From: Petrolisthes cinctipes
Lineage: Eukaryota > Arthropoda > Malacostraca > Decapoda > Porcellanidae
Direction: 5' to 3'
DNA: 64,000 bases
Assembly (NCBI GenBank): GCA_033782935.1
Contig: JAWQEG010000286.1
Location: 5,159,501-5,223,500 of the forward strand
The translations under genes were made by a program, and so were the position numbers. The notes under the pieces were generated by a model, which saw only the letters and a program-made list of their open reading frames with translations, was not told where the DNA came from and did no database searches. The number at the start of each line of letters is the position of its first letter. The stretch's first letter is position 1. Shown here one piece after another: positions 22,662 through 35,600 of this stretch.

Positions 22662-25600
22662 GTGTTAGAGTATTTTCAAAATACAGGCCAAAAACATACT
22701 GAAAATCGATCTTTTAGGTGCCCAAGAGACGATATGTGCATGCATCTTCTGTACTCGTTTATATCTCAAATTCAGGCTCAAAACACCCAAAAATTCGATA
22801 TTTTGGATTCCCAGAAGCGATCTGTACAAGCCTACTCAGTGCTAGAATGTTTTCAAAATATAGGCTCAAAACATGCTCAAAATCGATATTTTAGGTGCCC
22901 AAAATTCGATATGTGCATGCATCTTCTGTACTCGTTTATATCTCAAATTCAGTCTCAAAACACCCGAAAATTCGATATTTTGGGGTCCCAGAAGCGATCA
23001 GTACATGCCTTCTCCGTGTTAGAGTATTTTCAAAATACAGGCCCAAAACATGCTGAAAATCGATATTTTAGATGCCCAAAGTCAATATGTGCATGTATCT
23101 TCTGTACACGTTTATATCTCAAATTCAGGCTCAAAACCCCCGAAAATTCAATATTTTGGGGTCCCAGAAGCAATCTGTACATGCCTACTCAGTGCTAGAA
23201 TATTTTCAAAATATAGGCTAAAAACATGCTAAAAATCGATCTTTTAGGTGCAAAAAAGTCGATATCTCAAATTCAGTCCCAAAACACCCGAAAATTCGAT
23301 ATTTAGGGGTCCCAGAAGCGATCTGTACATGCCTACTCCGTGTTAGAGTATTTTCAAAATACAGGCCAAAAACATACTGTAAATCGATCTTTTAGGTGCC
23401 CAAAAGTCGATATGTGCATGCATCTTCTGTACCCGTTTATATCTCAAATTCTGGCCCTGAACACCCGAAAATTCAATTTTTGGGGTCCCAGAAGCAATCT
23501 GTCATGCCTACTCAGTGCTAGAATATTTTCAAAATATAGGCTAAAAACATGCTAAAAATCGATATTTTAGGTGCCAAAAAGTCGATATCTCAAATTATGG
23601 CCCAAAACACCCGAAAATTCGATATTTAGGGGTCCCAGAAGCGATCTGTACATGCCTACTCCGTGTTAGAGTATTTTCAAAATACAGGCCCAAAACATGC
23701 TCAAAATCGATGTTTTAGGTGCCAAAAAGTCGATATGTGCATGCATCTTCAGTACCCGTTTATATCTCAAATTCAGGCTCAAAACACCCAACAATTCGAT
23801 ATTTTGGAGTCCCAGAAGCGATCTGTACAAGCCTACTCAGTGCTAGAATGTTTTCAAAATATAGGCTCAAAACATGCTCAAAATCGATATTTTAGGTGCC
23901 CAAAATTCGATATGTGCATGCATCTTCTGTACTCGTTTATATCTCAAATTCAGGCTCAAAACACCCGAAAATTCGATATTTTGGGGTCCCAGAAGCGATC
24001 TGTACATGCCTTCTCCGTGTTAGAGTATTTTCAAAATACATGCCCAAAACATGCTGAAAATCGATATTTTAGATGCCCAAAGTCAATATGTGCATGTATC
24101 TTCTGTACCCGTTTATATCTCAAATTCAGGCTCAAAACCCCCGAAAATTCAATATTTTGGGGTCCCAGAAGCAATCTGTACATGCCTACTCAGTGCTAGA
24201 ATATTTTCAAAATATAGGCTAAAAACATGCTAAAAATCGATCTTTTAGGTGCAAAAAAGTCGATATCTCAAATTCAGTCCCAAAACACCCAACAATTCGA
24301 TATTTTGGAGTCCCAGAAGCGATCTGTACAAGCCTACTCAGTGCTAGAATGTTTTCAAAATATAGGCTCAAAACATGCTCAAAATCGATATTTTAAGTGC
24401 CCAAAATTCGATATGTGCATGCATCTTCTGTACTCGTTTATATCTCAAATTCAGGCTCAAAACACCCGAAAATTCGATATTTTGGGGTCCCAGAAGCGAT
24501 CTGTACATGCCTTCTCCGTGTTAGAGTATTTTCAAAATACATGCCGAAAACATGCTGAAAATCGATATTTTAGATGCCCAAAGTCAATATGTGCATGTAT
24601 CTTCTGTACCCGTTTATATCTCAAATTCAGGCTCAAAACCCCCGAAAATTCAATATTTTGAGGTCCCAGAAGCAATCTGTACATGCCTACTCAGTGCTAG
24701 AATATTTTCAAAATATAGGCTAAAAACATGCTAAAAATCGATCTTTTAGGTGCAAAAAAGTCGATATCTCAAATTCAGTCCCAAAACACCCGAAAATTCG
24801 ATATTTAGGGGTCCCAAAAGCGATCTGTACATGCCTACTCCGTGTTAGAGTATTTTCAAAATACAGGCCAAAAACATACTGTAAATCGATCTTTTAGGTG
24901 CCCAAAAGTCGATATGTGCATGCATCTTCTGTACCCGTTTATATCTCAAATTCTGGCCCTGAACACCCGAAAATTCAATTTTTGGGGTCCCAGAAGCAAT
25001 CTGTCATGCCTACTCAGTGCTAGAATATTTTCAAAATATAGGATAAAAACATGCTAAAAATCGATATTTTAGGTGCCAAAAAGTCGATATCTCAAATTAT
25101 GGCCCAGAACACCCGAAAATTCGATATTTAGGGGTCCCAGAAGCGATCTGTACATGCCTACTCCGTGTTAGAGTATTTTCAAAATACAGGCCCAAAACAT
25201 GCTCAAAATCGATGTTTTAGGTGCCAAAAAGTCGATATGTGCATTCATCTTCAGTACCCGTTTATATCTCAAATTCAGGCTCAAAACACCCGAAAATTCG
25301 ATATTTTGGGGTCCCAGAAGCGATCTGTACATGCCTACTCTGTGTTAGAGTATTTTCAAAATACAGGCCCAAAACATGCTGAAAATCGATATTTTAGATG
25401 CCCAAAGTCAATATGTGCATGTATCTTCTGTACCCGTTTATATCTCAAATTCAGGCTCAAAACACCCGAAAATTCAATATTTTGGGGTCCCAGAAGCAAT
25501 CTGTACATGCCTACTCAGTGCTAGAATATTTTTAAAATATAGGCTCAAAACATGCTAAAAATCGATATTTTAGGTGCGTAAAGGCGATATTTCAAATTCA

Positions 25601-26167
25601 GTCCCAAAACACCCGAAAATTCGATATTTAGGGGTCCCAGAAGCGATCTGTACATGCGTACTCCGTGTTAGAGTATTTTCAAAATACAGGCCCAAAACAT
25701 GCTCAAAATCGATGTTTTAGGTGCCCAAAAGTCGATATGTGCATGCATCTTCATTACCCGTTTATATCTCAAATTCAGGCTCAAAACACCCGAAAATTCG
25801 ATACTTTGGGGTCTCAGAAGCGATCTGTACATGCCTACTCCGAGTTAGAGTATTTTCAAAATACAGGCCCAAAACATGCTGAAAATCGATATTTTAGATG
25901 CCCAAAGTCAATATGTGCATGTATCTTCTGTACCCGTTTATATCTCAAATTCAAGCTCAAAACACCCGAAAATTCAATATTTTAGGGTCCCAGAAGCAAT
26001 CTGTACATGCCTACTCAGTGCTAGAATATTTTGAATAAATATAGACTAAAAACATGATAAAAATCGATATTTTAGGTGCCAAAAAGTCGATATCTCAAAT
26101 TAAGGCCCAAAACACCCGAAAATTCGATATTTAGGGGTCCCAGAAGCGATCTGTACATGCCCACTCA
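22662..26167. repeat. 3506-bp HOR, copy 2, with an internal 500-bp deletion
   Basis: Starts at 22662, 23340 and 23663 match copy 1 at +4006, while 24842, 25165 and 25665 match copy 1 at +3506. The 500-bp difference maps to 24281-24290. There a short monomer's 5' part (GCAAAAAAGTCGATATCTC) joins the 3' part of a full monomer carrying CCCAACAATT. The chimera is explained by recombination within the shared AAAACACCC. Confidence 0.88.
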
Positions 26168-28260
26168 GTGTTAGAGTATTTTCAAAATACAGGCCAAAAA
26201 CATACTGAAAATCGATCTTTTAGGTGCCCAAGAGACGATATGTGCATGCATCTTCTGTACTCGTTTATATCTCAAATTCAGGCTCAAAACACCCAAAAAT
26301 TCGATATTTTGGATTCCCAGAAGCGATCTGTACAAGCCTACTCAGTGCTAGAATGTTTTCAAAATATAGGCTCAAAACATGCTCAAAATCGATATTTTAG
26401 GTGCCCAAAATTCGATATGTGCATGCATCTTCTGTACTCGTTTATATCTCAAATTCAGGCTCAAAACACCCGAAAATTCGATATTTTGGGGTCCCAGAAG
26501 CGATCAGTACATGCCTTCTCCGTGTTAGAGTATTTTCAAAATACAGGCCCAAAACATGCTGAAAATCGATATTTTAGATGCCCAAAGTCAATATGTGCAT
26601 GTATCTTCTGTACACGTTTATATCTCAAATTCAGGCTCAAAACCCCCGAAAATTCAATATTTTGGGGTCCCAGAAGCAATCTGTACATGCCTACTCAGTG
26701 CTAGAATATTTTCAAAATATAGGCTAAAAACATGCTAAAAATCGATCTTTTAGGTGCAAAAAAGTCGATATCTCAAATTCAGTCCCAAAACACCCGAAAA
26801 TTCGATATTTAGGGGTCCCAGAAGCGATCTGTACATGCCTACTCCGTGTTAGAGTATTTTCAAAATACAGGCCAAAAACATACTGTAAATCGATCTTTTA
26901 GGTGCCCAAAAGTCGATATGTGCATGCATCTTCTGTACCCGTTTATATCTCAAATTCTGGCCCTGAACACCCGAAAATTCAATTTTTGGGGTCCCAGAAG
27001 CAATCTGTCATGCCTACTCAGTGCTAGAATATTTTCAAAATATAGGCTAAAAACATGCTAAAAATCGATATTTTAGGTGCCAAAAAGTCGATATCTCAAA
27101 TTATGGCCCAAAACACCCGAAAATTCGATATTTAGGGGTCCCAGAAGCGATCTGTACATGCCTACTCCGTGTTAGAGTATTTTCAAAATACAGGCCCAAA
27201 ACATGCTCAAAATCGATGTTTTAGGTGCCAAAAAGTCGATATGTGCATGCATCTTCAGTACCCGTTTATATCTCAAATTCAGGCTCAAAACACCCAACAA
27301 TTCGATATTTTGGAGTCCCAGAAGCGATCTGTACAAGCCTACTCAGTGCTAGAATGTTTTCAAAATATAGGCTCAAAACATGCTCAAAATCGATATTTTA
27401 GGTGCCCAAAATTCGATATGTGCATGCATCTTCTGTACTCGTTTATATCTCAAATTCAGGCTCAAAACACCCGAAAATTCGATATTTTGGGGTCCCAGAA
27501 GCGATCTGTACATGCCTTCTCCGTGTTAGAGTATTTTCAAAATACATGCCCAAAACATGCTGAAAATCGATATTTTAGATGCCCAAAGTCAATATGTGCA
27601 TGTATCTTCTGTACCCGTTTATATCTCAAATTCAGGCTCAAAACCCCCGAAAATTCAATATTTTGGGGTCCCAGAAGCAATCTGTACATGCCTACTCAGT
27701 GCTAGAATATTTTCAAAATATAGGCTAAAAACATGCTAAAAATCGATCTTTTAGGTGCAAAAAAGTCGATATCTCAAATTCAGTCCCAAAACACCCGAAA
27801 ATTCGATATTTAGGGGTCCCAGAAGCGATCTGTACATGCCTACTCCGTGTTAGAGTATTTTCAAAATACAGGCCAAAAACATACTGTAAATCGATCTTTT
27901 AGGTGCCCAAAAGTCGATATGTGCATGCATCTTCTGTACCCGTTTATATCTCAAATTCTGGCCCTGAACACCCGAAAATTCAATTTTTGGGGTCCCAGAA
28001 GCAATCTGTCATGCCTACTCAGTGCTAGAATATTTTCAAAATATAGGCTAAAAACATGCTAAAAATCGATATTTTAGGTGCCAAAAAGTCGATATCTCAT
28101 ATTATGGCCCAAAACACCCGAAAATTCGATATTTAGGGGTCCCAGAAGCGATCTGTACATGCCTACTCCGTGTTAGAGTATTTTCAAAATACAGGCCCAA
28201 AACATGCTCAAAATCGATGTTTTAGGTGCCAAAAAGTCGATATGTGCATGCATCTTCAGT
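26168..28260. repeat. Partial third copy of the 4006-bp HOR
   Basis: Starts at 26168, 26846, 27169, 27847 and 28170 match copy 1 at a constant +7512 (4006 plus 3506). The 1001-bp subunit is intact here (26846 to 27847). Similarity to copy 1 ends near 28260, where CAGTCCCCGTT and a GGTCTCAGAAG-type monomer replace the expected CCCAACAATT monomer. The third copy is therefore truncated by rearrangement after about 2.1 kb. Confidence 0.82.
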
Positions 28261-28995
28261 CCCCGTTTATATCTCAAATTCTGGCTCAAAACACCCGAAA
28301 ATTCGATATTTTGGGGTCTCAGAAGCGATCTGTACATGCCTACTCCGAGTTAGAGTATTTTCAAAATACAGGCCCAAAACATGCTGAAAATCGAAATTTT
28401 AGATGCCCAAAGTCAATATGTGCATGTATCTTCTGTACCCGTTTATATCTCAAATTCAGGCTCAAAACACCCGAAAATTCATTATTTTGGGGTCCCAGAA
28501 GCAATCTGTACATGCCTACTCAGTGCTAAAATATTTTCAAAATATAGGCTAAAAACATGCTAAAAATCGATATTTTAGGTGCCAAAAAGTCGATATCTCA
28601 AATTCAGTCCCAAAACACCCAAAAATTCGATATTTAGGGGTCCCAGAAGGGATTTGTACATGCCTACTCCGTGTTAGAGTATTTTCAAAATACAGCCCAA
28701 AAAAATACCTAAAATCGATCTTTTAGGTGCCCAATAGTCGATATGTGCATGCATCTTCTGTACCCGTTTATATCTCAAATTCCAGCCCTAAAGACCCGAA
28801 AATTCGATATTTTGGGGTCCCAGAAGCGATCTGTACATGCCTACTCAGTGCTAGAATGTTTTCAAAATATAGGCTCAAAACATGCTCAAAATCGATATTT
28901 TAGGTGCCAAAAATTCGATATCTCATATTATGGCCCAAAACACCCGGAAATTCGATATTTAGGGGTCCCAGAAGCGATCTGTACAAGCCTACTCC
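28261..28995. repeat. Mixed monomers following the truncated HOR
   Basis: This short block carries GGTCTCAGAAG-type and CAGCCCAAAAAAATACC-type full monomers plus a B monomer of the AAAATTCGATATCTCATATTA type near 28905. The stretch 28743-28930 closely matches 31277-31465 (offset 2534), including the unusual AATTCCAGCCCTAAAGACC. It shows shuffling of modules used on both sides. Confidence 0.75.
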
Positions 28996-31170
28996 GTGTT
29001 AGAGTATTTTCAAAATACAGGCCAAAAACATGCTCAAAATCGATGTTTTAGGTGCCAAAAAGTCGATATGTGCATGCATCTTCAGTACCCGTTTATATCT
29101 CAAATTCAGGCTCAAAACACCCGAAAATTCGATATTTTGGGGTCTCAGAAGCGATCTGTACATGCCTACTCCGAGTTAGAGTATTTTTAAAATACAGGCC
29201 CAAAACATGCTGAAAATCGATATTTTAGATGCCCAAAGTCAATATGTGCATGTATCTTCTGTACCCGTTTATATCTCAAATTCAGGCTCAAAACACCCGA
29301 AAATTCATTATTTTGTGGTCCCAGAAGCAATCTGTACATGCCTACTCAGTGCTAAAATATTTTCAAAATATAGGCTAAAAACATGCTAAAAATCGATATT
29401 TTAGGTGCCAAAAAGTCGATATCTCAAATTCAGTCCCAAAACACCCAAAAATTCGATATTTAGGGGTCCCAGAAGGGATTTGTACATGCCTACTCCGTGT
29501 TAGAGTATTTTCAAAATACAGCCCAAAAAAATACCTAAAATCGATCTTTTAGGTGCCCAATAGTCGATATGTGCATGCATCTTCAGTACCCGTTTATATC
29601 TCAAATTCAGGCTCAAAACACCCGAAAATTCGATATTTTGGGGTCTCAGAAGCGATCTGTACATGCCTACTCCGAGTTAGAGTATTTTCAAAGTACAGGC
29701 CCAAAACATGCTCAAAATCGATGTTTTAGGTGCCCAAAAGTCGATATGTGCATGCACCTTCAGTACCCGTTTATATCTCAAATTCAGGCTCAAAACACCC
29801 GAAAAATCGATATTTTGGGGTGTCAGAAGCGATCTGTACATGCCTACTCCGAGTTAGAGTATTTTCAAAATATAGGCCCAAAACATGCTGAAAATCGATA
29901 TTTTAGATGCCCAAAGTCAATATGTGCATGTATCTTCTGTACACGTTTATATCTCAAATTCAGAATAAAAAAACCCGAAAATTCAATATTTTGGGGTCCC
30001 AGAAGCAATCTGTACATGCCTACTCAGTGCTAGAATATTTTCAAAATATAGGCTAAAAACATGCTAAAAATCGATATTTTAGGTGCGTAAAGGCGATATC
30101 TCAAATTCAGTCCCAAAACACCCGAAAATTCGATATTTAGGGGTCCCAGAAGCGATCTGTACATGCGTACTCCGTGTTAGAGTATTTTCAAAATACAGGC
30201 CCAAAACATGCTCAAAATCGATGTTTTAGGTGCCCAAAAGTCGATATGTGCATGCATCTTCAGTACCCGTTTATATCTCAAATTCAGGCTCAAAACACCC
30301 GAAAATTCGATATTTTGGGGTCTCAGAAGCGATCTGTACATGCCTACTCCGAGTTAGAGTATTTTTAAAATACAGGCCCAAAACATGCTGAAAATCGATA
30401 TTTTAGATGCCCAAAGTCAATATGTGCATGTATCTTCTGTACCCGTTTATATCTCAAATTCAGGCTCAAAACACCCGAAAATTCATTATTTTGGGGTCCC
30501 AGAAGCAATCTGTACATGCCTACTCAGTGCTAAAATATTTTCAAAATATAGGCTAAAAACATGCTAAAAATCGATATTTTAGGTGCCAAAAAGTCGATAT
30601 CTCAAATTCAGTCCCAAAACACCCAAAAATTCGATATTTAGGGGTCCCAGAAGGGATTTGTAAATGCCTACTCCGTGTTAGAGTATTTTCAAAATACAGC
30701 CCAAAAAAATACCTAAAATCGATCTTTTAGGTGCCCAATAGTCGATATGTGCATGCATCTTCAGTACCCGTTTATATCTCAAATTCAGGCTCAAAACACC
30801 CGAAAATTCGATATTTTGGGGTCTCAGAAGCGATCTGTACATGCCTACTCCGAGTTAGAGTATTTTCAAAGTACAGGCCCAAAACATGCTCAAAATCGAT
30901 GTTTTAGGTGCCCAAAAGTCGATATGTGCATGCACCTTCAGTACCCGTTTATATCTCAAATTCAGGCTCAAAACACCCGAAAAATCGATATTTTGGGGTG
31001 TCAGAAGAGATCTGTACATGCCTACTCCGAGTTAGAGTATTTTCAAAATACAGGCCCAAAACATGCTGAAAATCGATATTTCAGATACCCAAAGTCAATA
31101 TGTGCATGTATCTTCTGTACCCGTTTATATCTCAAATTCAGGCTCAAAACACCCGAAAATTCATTATTTA
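28996..31170. repeat. Tandem duplication at 1178-bp spacing
   Basis: Monomers at 28996, 29207 and 29569 recur at 30174, 30385 and 30747, all offset by 1178. Shared rare variants include AAAGTACAGG (near 29690 and 30869), GCACCTTCAG (near 29754 and 30932) and GGGGTGTCAGAAG (near 29817 and 30995). The match ends at a chimeric monomer at 31161-31170, where an ATTCATTATT full-type sequence runs into TTAGGGGTCCCAGAAGGG of the short type. Confidence 0.85.
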
Positions 31171-32683
31171 GGGGTCCCAGAAGGGATTTGTACATGCCTA
31201 CTCCGTGTTAGAGTATTTTCAAAATACAGCCCAAAAAAATACCTAAAATCGATCTTTTAGGTGCCCAATAGTCGATATGTGCATGCATCTTCTGTACCCG
31301 TTTATATCTCAAATTCCAGCCCTAAAGACCCGAAAATTCGATATTTTGGGGTCCCAGAAGCGATGTGTACATGCCTACTCAGTGCTAGAATGTTTTCAAA
31401 ATATAGGCTCAAAACATGCTCAAAATCGATATTTTAGGTGCCAAAAAGTCGATATCTCAAATTAAGGCCCAAAACACCCGAAAATTCGATATTTAGGGGT
31501 CACAGAAGCGATCTGTACATGGCTACTCAGTGCTAGAATGTTTTCAAAATATAGGCTCAAAACATGCTCAAAATCGATGTTTTAGGTGCCCAAAAGTCGA
31601 TATGTGCATGCATCTTCAGTACACGTTTATATCTCAAATTCAGGCTCAAAACACCCGAAAATTCGATATTTTGGGGTCCCAGAAGCAATCTGTACATGCC
31701 TACTCAGTGCTAAAATATTTTCAAAATATAGGCTCAAAACATGCTAAAAATCGATATTTTAGGTGCGTAAAGGCGATATCTCAAATTAAGGCCCAAAACA
31801 CCCGAAAATTCGATATTTAGGGGTCCCAGAAGCGATCTGTACATGCTTACTTCGTGTTAAAGTATTTTCAAAATACAGGCCAAAAACATACTGAAAATCG
31901 ATCTTTTAGGTGCCCAAAAGTCGATATGTGCATGCATCTTCTGTACCCGTTTATATCTCAAATTCTGGCCCTAAACACCCGAAAATTCGATATTTTTTGG
32001 TCCCAGAAGCGATCTGTACATGCCTACTCAGTGCTAGAATGTTTTCAAAATATATGCTCAAAACATGCTCAAAATCGATATTTTAGGTGCCCAAAAGTCG
32101 ATATGTGCATGCATCTTCTGTACCCGATTATATATAAAATTCAGGCTCAAAACACCCGAAAATTCAATATTTTGGGGTCCCAGAAGCAATCTGTACATGC
32201 CTACTCAGTGCTAGAATATTTTTTATAATATAGGCTAAAAACATGCTAAAAATCGATATTTTAGGTGCCAAAAAGTCGATATCTCAAATAAGGGCCCAAA
32301 ACACCCGAAAATTCGATATTTAGGGGTCCCAGAAGCGATCTGTACATGCCTACTCAGTGATAGAATGTTTTCAAAATATAGGCTCAAAACATGCTCAAAA
32401 TCGATATTTTAGATGCCCAAAAGTCGATATGTGCATGCATCTTCTGTACCCGTTTATATCTCAAATTTTGGCCCTAAACACCCGAAAATTCAATATTTTG
32501 GGGTCCCAGAAGCAATCTGTACATGCCAACTCAGTGCTAGAATATTTTGAATAAATATAGGCTAAAAACATTATAAAAATCGATATTTTAGGTGCCAAAA
32601 AGTCGATATCTCAAATTAAGGCCCAAAACACCCGAGAATTCTATATTTAGGGGTCCCAGAAGCGATATGTACATGCTTACTCC
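31171..32683. repeat. Mixed A and B monomers
   Basis: The block contains an AATTCCAGCCCTAAAGACC monomer shared with 28.7 kb, short monomers of both the GCCAAAAAG and GCGTAAAGG types, and a TTTTTATAATATAGG dyad variant near 32218. Another copy of the GAATAAATATAG insertion lies near 32550. No long-range HOR match was found by eye. All of it is satellite, with no unique sequence. Confidence 0.8.
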
Positions 32684-35600
32684 GTGTTAGAGTATTTTCA
32701 AAATACAGGCCCAAAACATGCTCAAAATCGATATTTTAGATGCCCAAAGTCAATATGTGAATGTAACTTCTGTACCCGTTTATATCTCAAATTCAGGCCC
32801 AAAAAACCCGAAAATTCAATATTTTGGGGTCCCAGAAGCGATCTGTACATGCCCACTCCGTGTTAGAATATTTTCAAAATACAGGCCAAAAACATGCTGA
32901 AAATCGATGTTTTAGGTGCCCAAAAGTCGATATGTGCATGCATCTTCTGTACTCGTTTATATCTCAAATTCAGGCTCAAAACACCCGAAAATTCGATATT
33001 TTGGGGTCCAAGAAGCGATCTGTACATGTCTACTCCGTGTTAGAGTATTTTCAAAATACATGCCCAAAACATGCTGAAAATCGATATTTTAGATGCCCAA
33101 AGTCAATATGTGCATGTATCTTCTGTACCCGTTTATATCTCAAATTCAGGCTCAAAACACCCGAAAATTCAATATTTTGGGGTCCCAGAAGCAATCTGTA
33201 CATGCCTACTCAGTGCTAGAATATTTTCAAAATATAGGCTAAAAACATGCTATAAATCGATATTTTAGGTGCCAAAAAGTCGATATCTCAATTTCAGTCC
33301 CAAAACACCCGAAAATTCGATATTTAGGGGTCCCAGAAGCGATCTGTACATGCCTACTCCGTGTTAGAGTATTTTCAAAATACAGGCCAAAAACATACTG
33401 AAAATCGATCTTTTATGTGCCCAAAAGTCGATATGTGCATACATCTTCTGTACCCGTTTATATCTCAAATTCTGGCCCTAAAAACCCGAAAATTTAATAT
33501 TTTGGGGTCCCAGAAGCGATCTGTACATGCCTACTCAGTGCTAGAATATTTTCAAAATATAGGCTCAAAACATGCTGAAAATCGATATTTTAGATGCCCA
33601 AAGTCAATATGTGCATGTATCTTTTGTACCCGTTTACATCTCAAATTCAGGCTCAAAACACCCGAAAATTCAATATTTTGGGGTCCCAGAAGCAATCTGT
33701 ACATGCATACTCAGTGCTAGAATATTATCAAAATATATGCTCAAAACATGCTAAAAATCGATATTTTAGTTGCGTAAAGGCGATATCTCAAATTCAGTCC
33801 CAAAACACCCGAAAATTCGATATTTAGGGGTCCCAGAAGCGATCTGTACATACGTACTCCGTGTTAGAGTATTTTCAAAATACAGGCCCAAAACATACTG
33901 AAAATCGATCTTTTAGGTGCCCAAAAGTCGATATGTGCATGTATCTTCTGTACCCGTTTATATCTCAAATGCAGGCTCAAAACACCCGAAAATTCGATAT
34001 TTAGGGGTCCCAGAAGCAATCTGTACATGCCTACTCAGTGCTAGAATATTTTCAAAATATAGGCTAAAAACATGCTAAAAATCGATATTTTAGGTGCAAA
34101 AAAGTCGATATCTCAAATTCAGTCCCACAACACCCGAAAATTCGATATTTAGGGGTCCCAGAAGGGATCTGTACATGCCTACTCCGTGTTAGAGTATTTT
34201 CAAAATACAGGCCAAAAACATACTGAAAATCGATCTTTTAGGTGCCCAAAAGTCGATATGTGCATGCATCTTCTGTACCCTTTTATATCTCAAATTCTGG
34301 CCCTAAACACCCGAAAAATCGATATTTTGGGGTCCCAGAAGCGATCTGTACATGCCTACTCAGTGCTAGAATATTTTCAAAAAAGACGCTCAAAACATGC
34401 TCAAAATCGATATTTTAGGTGCGTAAAGGCGATATCTCAAATTCAGGCCCAAAACACCCGAAAATTCGATATTTTGGGGTCCCAGAAGCAATGTGTACAT
34501 GCCTACTCCGTGTTAGAGTATTTTCAAAATACAGGCCCAAAACATGCTGAAAATCGATATTTTAGATGCCCAAAGTCAATATGTGCATGTATCTTTTGTA
34601 CCCGTTTATATCTTAAATTCAGGCTCAAAACACCCGAAAATTCAATATTTTGGGGTCCCAGAAGCAATCTGTACATGCATACTCAGTGCTAGAATATTTT
34701 CAAAATATAGGCTCAAAACATGCTAAAAATCGATATTTTAGGTGCGTAAAGGCGATATCTCAAATTCAGTCCCAAAACACCCGAAAATTCGATATTTAGG
34801 GGTCCCAGAATCGATCTGTACATACGTAATCCGTGTTAGAGTATTTTCAAATTACAGGCCCAAAACATACTGAAAATCGATCTTTTAGGTGCTCAAAAGT
34901 CGATATGTGCATGTATCTTCTGTATCCGTTTATATCTCAAATGCAGGCTCAAAACACCCAAAAATTCAATATTTTGGGGTCCCAGAAGCAATCTGTACAT
35001 GCCTACTCAGTGCTAGAATATTTTCAAAATATAGGCTAAAAACATGCTAAAAATCGATATTTTAGGTGCAAAAAAGTCGATATCTCAAATTCAGTCCCAC
35101 AACACCCGAAAATTCGATATTTAGGGGTCCCAGAAGTGATCTGTACATGCCTACTCCGTGTTAGAGTATTTTCAAAATACAGGCCAAAAACATACTGAAA
35201 ATCGATCTTTTAGGTGCCCAAAAGTCGATATGTGCATGCATCTTCTGTACCCTTTTATATCTCAAATTCTGGCCCTAAACACCCGAAAAATCGATATTTT
35301 GGGGTCCCAGAAGCGATCTGTACATGCCTACTCAGTGCTAGAATGTTTTCAAAATATAGGCTCAAAACATGCTCAAAATCGATATTTTAGGTACCCAAAA
35401 GTCGATATGTGCATGCATCTTCTGTACTCGTTTATATCTCAAATTGAAGCTCAAACCACCCGAAAATTCGATATTTTGGGGTCCCAGAAGCGATCTGTAC
35501 ATGCCTACTCAGTGCTAGAATGTTTTCAAAAAATAGGCTCAAAACATGCTCAAAATCGATATTTTAGGTGCCCAAAAGTCGATATGTGCATGCATCTTCT

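Noticed and set aside
29955..29975. CAGAATAAAAAAACCCG as a poly(A) or retroposon scar
   Set aside because: It occupies the position of CAGGCTCAAAACACCCG with similar length, so it is a mutated monomer, and no target-site duplication or insert is present.
34376..34392. Possible foreign insertion at AAAAAAGACGCTC
   Set aside because: Flanks and length match an ordinary short monomer; only a few bases in the dyad right arm differ. Point changes are sufficient.
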